Source: Saliphagus infecundisoli
GTDB lineage: Archaea > Halobacteriota > Halobacteria > Halobacteriales > Natrialbaceae
Direction: 5' to 3'
Length of the DNA stretch: 64,000 nucleotides
NCBI RefSeq assembly: GCF_020177375.1
Contig: NZ_JAIWHV010000002.1
Location: 248,001-312,000 of the forward strand
Position numbers and translations under genes: made by a program. Under the pieces are notes generated by a model. The model made no database searches and was not told the DNA's origin. It worked only from the letters and a program-made list of their open reading frames with translations. This document shows, in pieces, positions 63,634 to 64,000 of the stretch (the first letter of the stretch is position 1; the number at the start of each line of letters is the position of its first letter).

Positions 63634-63752
63634 CTCTCCGGAACTCGTCGTCGCTCGTCCATAGGGATGTCGGAGCCGACTGGGCGCGCCATCGGTCATA
63701 AACCCGCGGATCGGATGGAGTCGATGGGGCCGAAGCGGGTTCTCGCCGGATC

Positions 63753-64000
63753 TCAGCCGAACGAGTGGTTCGTCCGGCTCCGCTTGTCGTCACCTTCTGG
63801 GCCACTCCACACGATAACCGCACTCTGTGCCACGAAGAGGGCGGCGAGCGTCACGAGACAGAAGAACAGATCCGGACCGGACAATAGGTAGTGTAACGAG
63901 CCGAACAGCGTCACGACCACGCCGGCCTCGAGAGATCTCGTTCTCCAGGATTCCGCCTCGAGAGACTCCAAATAGAGCCCACCAACCCCCACGAGGAGCC
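63753..64000 (-). CDS. membrane protein, C-terminal part (runs off window)
   Basis: The frame is open to the window edge and ends at 63753. The visible 82 residues include LEAGVVVTLFGSLHYLLSG and LFFCLVTLAALFVAQSAVIV, two hydrophobic segments, then a polar tail WSGPEGDDKRSRTNHSFG. It could start at GTG 63992 or upstream outside the window. The family is not recognised. Confidence 0.55.
   Translation of the reverse strand, partial: LLVGVGGLYLESLEAESWRTRSLEAGVVVTLFGSLHYLLSGPDLFFCLVTLAALFVAQSAVIVWSGPEGDDKRSRTNHSFG

Overview
The window is chromosomal DNA from a haloarchaeon (class Halobacteria). Evidence: very high GC with GC-rich third positions, acidic proteins, archaeal information-processing genes (thermosome, RadA, RPA with its partner, Nmd3, Rio1, eIF1/SUI1, an Orc1/Cdc6 paralogue, KH protein, two-subunit PheRS), TATA boxes about 25-30 bp upstream of leaderless starts, Tat lipoproteins, and bacterial-type genes that haloarchaea have acquired (LigA, UvrB, UvrC). 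No genus is assigned.

Layout. 1-7.7 kb: metabolic genes (partial SGNH-like protein, aldo/keto reductase, M28 peptidase, TruA, sulfatase-like enzyme, thioredoxin-reductase-like flavoprotein, ornithine cyclodeaminase family). 7.7-9.2 kb: a decayed IS200/IS605 (IS1341-type) element. 9.3-18.4 kb: lipoprotein, thermosome, KH protein, nucleotidase and phosphoesterase, TrpRS, zinc-ribbon protein, Rio1. 18.5-26 kb: ferredoxin, DUF302, LigA, ABC exporter, UvrC, SUI1. 26-35.4 kb: a putative manganese exporter with a palindromic operator, an atypical tRNA-like gene, an Fe-S helicase, Taw2-Nmd3, HtpX-PspAB, RadA, SufU. 35.4-44.4 kb: small haloarchaeal proteins, RPA operon, NadE, prenyl synthase, PheTS. 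44.4-53.6 kb: CBS protein, CspA, MutS-like ATPase, Orc1/Cdc6 paralogue, membrane proteins, UvrB. 53.6-54.4 kb: an AT-rich insert with an alarmone-hydrolase-like HD protein. 54.4-59.6 kb: DUF5518 and a thiamine-type ABC importer (substrate-binding protein, permease, ATPase). 59.6-64 kb: a winged-HTH/TumE toxin-antitoxin-like pair, a non-coding element resembling a PATE (an IS200/IS605-derived MITE), an XPD-like helicase, and a partial membrane protein.

How it fits together. DNA maintenance is strongly represented (LigA, UvrB, UvrC, RadA, RPA with its partner, MutS-like protein, Orc, two XPD/DinG-type helicases), although these genes are scattered rather than in one operon. Clear transcription units are the overlapping ABC exporter pair, taw2-nmd3, pheS-pheT, rpa-rpap and the overlapping thiamine ABC genes. 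The accessory parts are the IS remnant, the PATE-like element, the AT-rich HD gene and the toxin-antitoxin-like pair. Nothing here can be proven to be a wholly new system. The most useful leads are the TumE/wHTH pair with its palindromic promoter, a micro-ORF beginning at the predicted transcript start of the RPA operon, the HD hydrolase island, the atypical tRNA-like gene, and two well-formed operator palindromes.
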